A DNA stretch of 64,000 nt, from positions 1-64,000 of the forward strand of contig JAHFED010000008.1 in assembly GCA_023248635.1 (NCBI GenBank), in the 5' to 3' direction. The position numbers were made by a program, and so were the translations under genes. The stretch comes from Myxococcales bacterium (GTDB taxonomy: Bacteria > Myxococcota > UBA727 > VGSZ01). A model generated the notes under the pieces. That model saw only the letters and a program-made list of their open reading frames with translations. It had not been told where the DNA came from and searched no databases. The stretch's first letter is position 1. Each line of letters starts with the position of its first letter. Positions 61,501-64,000 of this stretch are shown piece by piece.

Positions 61501-64000
61501 GGTTTCTTCCCGCCGACCGCCGACACCGCCAACACCAATGCCTGCGTGCCGAACCCGAACAACGTGCTGTGCACCGACGACGCCGACCGCGATGGCACCC
61601 CCAACGGGACCGACGGCGATGATGCCGACGCCTGTGTCCCCAACGCGCAGGCCCTCACCTGCACTGCGGACCCCGACCTCGACGGCGTTTTCAACCCCTT
61701 CGACCCCGCCGACAACAATCCCTGCGTGCCCAACGCGACGTCGCCAGCCTGTGTCACCGACGCCGACGCCGACGGGGTCACCGATGCCTTCGATCCCGTC
61801 GACAACAACCCCTGCATCCCCAACATCACGGCGACCAATTGCGATGCCGACGGCGACGGCGTCCTTCCTCCCGCCGATCCAGACAACGCCGACCCCTGCG
61901 TCCCCGCCGGCGATCCCGACAACTGTTCGCAGGTGAACAACGAAGGCCAGACCATCACCTTGACGTGTGATTCGGGGACCATCGCTTCCATCGACTTCGC
62001 CATCTACGGCAACACGGCGGGGACCTGCGGCACCACTCTCGTCGTCGATCCCACCTGCGCCTTCGACGCCCGCTCCCATCCCGCGGTGACCGCCTGCTTG
62101 GGCCTCGCGTCGTGCAGCTTCGTCTCGGGCGCCGGGACCTTCGGCGTCGATCCTTGCGGCGGCGTCGTCAAGAACTTCGCCGTGCGCTTCACCTGCGGCG
62201 ACGACGTGTCCGACCAATGCACGCTGGACGACGACCGCGACGGAGTGCTCAAGCCCGTCGACGACGACGACGCCAACGCCTGCATCCCCAGCAGCGAGGC
62301 GCTCACCTGCGCAGCCGACGCCGACAACGATGGCGTGGCCAACCCTTTCGACGCCGCCGACGGCAACCCCTGCTCACCGAACCCCGCATCGACGGCCTGC
62401 ACCGCCGACGATGACAGCGACGGCGTCACCAACGTCTTCGATCCCGTCGACAACAACTCCTGCGTGCCAAACACGACGGCGATCAACTGCGACGCCGACG
62501 GCGATCTCGTCTTTCCGCCCGCCGACACCAACAACACCAACCCCTGCGTGCCCGACAACGCCGATCCCCTGTGCACCAGCGACACCGACGGCGATGGCGT
62601 CATCAACGCCAACGACGGCAGCCCGGGCGATCCCTGCGTCCCCAGCAGTGAGGCCCTCACCTGCGCAGCCGACGCCGACAACGACGGCGTGGCCAACCCC
62701 TTCGACTCCGCCGACGGCAACCCCTGCGTGCCGAATCCGTCAGCGGTCACTTGCAGTGCCGACGACGATTCCGACGGGGTCACCAACGTCTTCGACCCCG
62801 CCGACGCCAATCCCTGCATTCCCAACCTGGCCGCGACCAACTGCGACGAAGACGGCGACCTGGTCTTTGGCAACGTGGACCCGCGCAACACCGATGCCTG
62901 CCTCCCCGACCCCAACGACCCGCTGTGTGAGGACGACGACGACCACGACGGCGTCACCAATCCCAACGACGGCAACGACGCCAACGGCTGCGTGCCGAAC
63001 CTGCAGTCGGTCAGCTGCGACAACGACGGCGACAGCTTCTTCGCCGCCTTCGACAACGACGACGCCAACGGCTGCGTGCCCAACGCCGCCTCGCTCACCT
63101 GCGTCATCTGCGGGGACGGCTTGAAACGCGGCCCCGAGGCCTGCGACGACGACGACACCGACGCCCTGGATGGCTGCTCGGCCACCTGCACCATCGAAAC
63201 CGGCTTCACCTGCTCGGGTCAGCCTTCAATCTGTGTCGGCATCTGTGGCGATGCATTGGTGCGCGGTGCCGAGGCCTGCGACGACCACGACACCGACGCC
63301 GGCGACGGCTGCTCGGCCACCTGCACCGTCGAAACCGGGTTCAGCTGTCCCGGCGAGCCTTCGGCGTGCTCCAGCATCTGCGGCGACGGCTTGGAACGCG
63401 GCGCCGAGGCTTGCGACGACCATGACGTCGACCCAGGCGACGGCTGCTCGGCCACGTGCACCGTCGAGTCGGGCTTCAGCTGCGCAGGTGAGCCGTCCAC
63501 TTGCGTGCAGAACACCAGCTGCTTGGCGCTGCGCAACGGCGGCCAGACCCTCTCGGGCACCTATCTGATCGACCCAGACGGCGCCGGCCCCATCTCCGCC
63601 TTCAACGTCCACTGCGACATGAACACCGACGGCGGCGGCTACACCTTCCTCAAGGTCAACCAAAGCAGCACGCAGGACGACGCCGTCGAGAGCTTCTGCA
63701 TCGCCAAGGGCATGCGCCTTGTCGTGCCGCGCACCCAGGCCCACCTGCGCGCGGCCGTCGCCATCGCCCGCAACGCGAGCATCGTGACCGTCGGAACAGC
63801 GACGAGCAGCGATCTCTACATGCGCCTGCTGGGGATCTATCCCGGGGTGAAGGGCGCGACCTGCAACGGCTCCATCATGAACACCGCGACGGGGACCCGA
63901 CCCTGCAACTGGGGCCCCAGCGGCCCGACCCCCTTCGCCGCTGCGTCGGGCTTGAACGTCACCGGCGAGCCGCTCAACGTCCCGTATTTCCTGCACAATC
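55582..64000 (+). CDS. giant multidomain surface lipoprotein, 5' part (runs off window)
   Basis: At least 2,806 codons without a stop. Lipobox ALTAC (Cys18). About 175-275 is an ASH/choice-of-anchor-like beta domain (FASGIRLGTFARQVIVIENRG). About 330-450 is PPC-like. About 470-1100 holds seven TIG/IPT-like domains (GGTEFTLRGDGF; GGDTVTITGSGFGLGS; GTNLIKVTGSNFDPDGV; PGTEIQILGEFFGTFG). From about 1113 Asp-rich thrombospondin type 3 repeats (DADGDGVTNPFDAADSDPC) run in 118-residue super-repeats. A SUEL-type lectin (about 2113-2212) interrupts them. Three Cys-rich repeats (about 2508-2642) and a GON/fibrinogen-like domain (FNVHCDMNTDGGGYTF) follow. It probably acts as a calcium-dependent cell-surface adhesin. 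Confidence 0.9.
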   Translation, partial: MPIRTSGLFALLLALTACEAPTPKLELPEGLPLASLPQAQKDLLRVTLEVSEAGLAETEVVLDTKNMRLSGSFALQNVDDGERTATMRVYGRFAAESEEVLLGRAVDIIEVTKKETTGLDFAESRFESCDVGADGTCSLLFDANRNLSSNMLDLAPLIVDGGRAIDPAPEPIFVEASPETLQFASGIRLGTFARQVIVIENRGANPLTIDALDVGGGQGVALSLFDPFGGPVAVPRRSIPADELTAIVRPGDELLVAVSFAPVNSFLTTAGIQIVARDSKTNVVQSSRVKVIANADGTLRPRPDDYVEPDIGGSLDVGSGSVPATAFPAEQLFSGQEFSDAGLSVAGAALTHVDNGVTFSMPADRAFVVDVPAKTRLAISATGLQSDVDVALVSLDADNKIARVVASSRHPLTSAEGLDFLNDTDAQARFAVVLGRIDAEGVPAVVGGLALDLPAPFQLSCELSRGPEFKDVDPLTPAAGPLEGGTEFTLRGDGFQPGAIVTFADFRALDVVITVDPETGDTLAVGRMPPGSLEVGKNPATAVVVNPSIETGGDGQAATLPEAFLYDPPAARLDFVLPDVAPTTGTAEPITILGSFFTDQQGPIQVNFGGSSVDAVFVDANTLTALPGAGAAGTVVLTVQNQIRPGIFGAKSNGVAFRFAEADGPAPAISGLDPATGAADGGDTVTITGSGFGLGSRVLVGAVEAVVVTVESNAISFTTPVVAFNGTVGITVVNQDGQSATLPGAFTYFFPEPGIEGVLPVRVPSTGGSLMIVTGSSLRNGITAVFRRPGAQDVAPLSVVRASSTSVLVTTPPLAAGQVTLALTNPDGQVATSDAIEVFEPQGAGPTIVFVEPGSGPLQGTNLIKVTGSNFDPDGVRVILAGSTFQLPVDVGAAAGFDQVQFAAPPALKAGTEPLVLENGDGQSAVATYLYVEVDVARIDQVLPHDLHILPGTEIQILGEFFGTFGAGLQIFLGTGQNQQVLPLLARSDGLIVGRVTQRLSALGDVGIALTDGTATARATVHVVEPVIDSADQRNDEIEVLGTNLAGARLQTLCAGSEAFRPTIADDDVLVVRRDDRIDARCPVGDVSPRPITLRYDNGTEIVAPVGAFVTDETDGDGDGVGARDDADDNEPCVPNLIAGVCDFDKDGLINILDAAGQDPCIPSSNAAPCTRDSDGDGTRDPLDDADADACVPNADSLTCTADADSDGVSNPFDPQDANPCVPNPGSAACLVDSDLDGVTDPFDPVDNNSCIPNLNAANCDADGDLVLGGADANNEDPCVPDPNDGLCTDDSDHDGVVNGVDSNDVDPCIPSAEALTCTADVDGDGVTNPFDAADTDPCSPNAASAGCTVDSDLDGVTNPFDPVDNNPCIPNVSAANCDADGDLVLGGADVDNQNPCVPDANDPLCTDDTDRDGAVNGIDPNDANPCIPSAEALTCTADADGDGVTNPFDAADSDPCSPNAASAACTADFDSDGVTNPFDPVDNNVCIPNLNASNCDADGDLVLGGVDVDNQNPCAPDPNDPLCTDDTDRDGVVNGIDTNDTNPCVPSAEALTCTDDADLDGVANPFDSNDGDTCVPNPGSPACTIDSDGDGVTNPFDPVDNNACIPNLNASNCDADGDLVLGGVDTNNQNPCVPDANDPLCTDDTDRDGVVNGIDPNDANPCIPSVEALTCTQDADGDGVTNPFDAADSDPCSPDPASSACDADADNDGATDPFDPVDDNPCVPDTDALNCDADKDGALVGADLDNLDPCVPDDDHPLCTDDDDGDGFVNAVDPSDIDTCVPDPQALTCTDDDDDDGVFNPFDADDDDPCSPNPASSACNADSDSDGVTDVFDPVDDNPCVPNITAAPCDADGDGSLPPADADNTDPCVPSDQDPLCTDDDDRDGFVNADDADDNDACVPDSDALTCAHDDDGDGAVNPFDPNDANPCLPNAASPACSTDTDGDGVTDTFDPVDNNSCIPNTTATNCDADGDGFFPPTADTANTNACVPNPNNVLCTDDADRDGTPNGTDGDDADACVPNAQALTCTADPDLDGVFNPFDPADNNPCVPNATSPACVTDADADGVTDAFDPVDNNPCIPNITATNCDADGDGVLPPADPDNADPCVPAGDPDNCSQVNNEGQTITLTCDSGTIASIDFAIYGNTAGTCGTTLVVDPTCAFDARSHPAVTACLGLASCSFVSGAGTFGVDPCGGVVKNFAVRFTCGDDVSDQCTLDDDRDGVLKPVDDDDANACIPSSEALTCAADADNDGVANPFDAADGNPCSPNPASTACTADDDSDGVTNVFDPVDNNSCVPNTTAINCDADGDLVFPPADTNNTNPCVPDNADPLCTSDTDGDGVINANDGSPGDPCVPSSEALTCAADADNDGVANPFDSADGNPCVPNPSAVTCSADDDSDGVTNVFDPADANPCIPNLAATNCDEDGDLVFGNVDPRNTDACLPDPNDPLCEDDDDHDGVTNPNDGNDANGCVPNLQSVSCDNDGDSFFAAFDNDDANGCVPNAASLTCVICGDGLKRGPEACDDDDTDALDGCSATCTIETGFTCSGQPSICVGICGDALVRGAEACDDHDTDAGDGCSATCTVETGFSCPGEPSACSSICGDGLERGAEACDDHDVDPGDGCSATCTVESGFSCAGEPSTCVQNTSCLALRNGGQTLSGTYLIDPDGAGPISAFNVHCDMNTDGGGYTFLKVNQSSTQDDAVESFCIAKGMRLVVPRTQAHLRAAVAIARNASIVTVGTATSSDLYMRLLGIYPGVKGATCNGSIMNTATGTRPCNWGPSGPTPFAAASGLNVTGEPLNVPYFLHN
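59089..61923 (+). repeat. TSP3 super-repeats, 8 copies of 354-357 bp
   Basis: The Cys codon opening each unit falls at 59089, 59443, 59797, 60151, 60505, 60859, 61213 and 61570: seven spacings of 354 bp except one of 357. Each unit encodes five Asp-rich calcium-loop modules. Units 59797-60858 are the most alike at DNA level. Confidence 0.95.
61924..62217 (+). other. SUEL-type lectin module inside the giant lipoprotein
   Basis: A 98-residue segment that is not an Asp repeat: TITLTCDSGTIASIDFAIYG, CAFDARSHPAVTACLG, CSFVSGAGTFGVDPCGGVVKN, FAVRFTC. The Cys pattern and IxxAxYG / FGxDPC / KxxxVxFxC motifs fit the galactose/rhamnose-binding SUEL lectin fold. It begins at 61924, exactly where the next 354-bp unit would begin (61570 + 354), and the repeats resume at 62218. 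Confidence 0.7.
62218..63105 (+). repeat. TSP3 super-repeats resumed, 2.5 copies
   Basis: Units start at 62218, 62572 and 62926, again 354 bp apart; the last is cut short at the first Cys-rich repeat. Confidence 0.9.
63106..63510 (+). repeat. three Cys-rich repeats of the myxococcal type
   Basis: ICGDGLKRGPEACDDDDTDA..DGCSATCTIETGFTC, then two more copies with RGAEACDDHD..GDGCSATCTVE. About 45 residues each, all cysteines aligned. This family is strongly associated with Myxococcota. Confidence 0.9.

Overview
The window is a GC-rich bacterial chromosome segment with dense, mostly operonic genes. It looks like Myxococcota or a close former-deltaproteobacterial relative. The evidence is three myxococcal-type Cys-rich repeats (CGDG..EACDD..GDGCSATC) next to thrombospondin-type-3 Asp repeats, a CRSCH protein ending in a GE-rich spacer plus hydrophobic segment plus RRRR (MYXO-CTERM-like), many lipoproteins, and N-acetylornithine carbamoyltransferase in place of ArgF. 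GAC/GTC triplets are strikingly over-used on both strands. No transposase, integrase, rRNA or CRISPR array is visible. The taxonomic call is inference.

Layout. 1-6.8 kb (minus): a malK / malE-malF fusion / malG importer operon running into a tandem ATP-grasp ligase and a DmpA-type peptidase. 6.9-9.2 kb (plus): a small hypothetical gene, a TPR lipoprotein and recO. 9.2-13.9 kb: a zinc-ribbon protein, a divergent histidine kinase / response regulator pair and an orphan tandem Imm21 protein, with two copies of a 149-bp three-hairpin repeat. 13.9-21.5 kb (minus): argF'-argG, gltX-ndk, a CBS protein, a flavin-fold stress protein, fumC and a 34-aa membrane protein. 21.5-23.3 kb: a repeat-rich stretch around a universal stress gene. 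23.3-28.8 kb (plus): a five-gene, start/stop-overlapped operon (acyl carrier protein, AsnB-type amidotransferase, AMP ligase, NAD-synthase-like amidase/ligase, serine-acetyltransferase-like enzyme), the best candidate here for an undescribed pathway. 28.8-38.6 kb (minus): a lipoprotein with a transglutaminase-type triad and 30 consecutive prolines, then GNAT, DUF1285, DUF4412-like, zinc-ribbon, PfkB kinase, DEAD-box helicase, a LeuB-family dehydrogenase and tRNA-Cys.

38.6-45.6 kb: a decayed nucleotidyltransferase gene carrying two in-frame 33-bp palindromic insertions, acetyl-CoA synthetase, several exported or small proteins, an NAD-dependent epimerase and tRNA-Gly. 45.7-55.4 kb: a glycine-rich exported protein, purS-purQ-purL-purF, a glycerophosphodiesterase, a TM-anchored hypothetical, 3-hydroxybutyryl-CoA dehydrogenase, a zinc-ribbon/Tudor-like protein and hutF. 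55.6-64 kb: a giant lipoprotein (more than 2,800 codons, running off the end) with ASH- and TIG-type beta domains, 118-residue TSP3 super-repeats, a SUEL-type lectin module placed exactly on a super-repeat boundary, Cys-rich repeats and a GON/fibrinogen-like end.

Three families of small palindromic repeats recur. One is a 149-bp three-hairpin element (3 copies). The second is a 33-bp TTCAA-flanked palindrome that has landed inside genes or at gene ends, supplying a start codon and probably a stop codon. The third is a 33-bp tandem array in the leader of the ACP operon, with a degenerate inverted counterpart beyond the stress gene. All long reading frames antisense to recognised genes were treated as GC-driven shadows.
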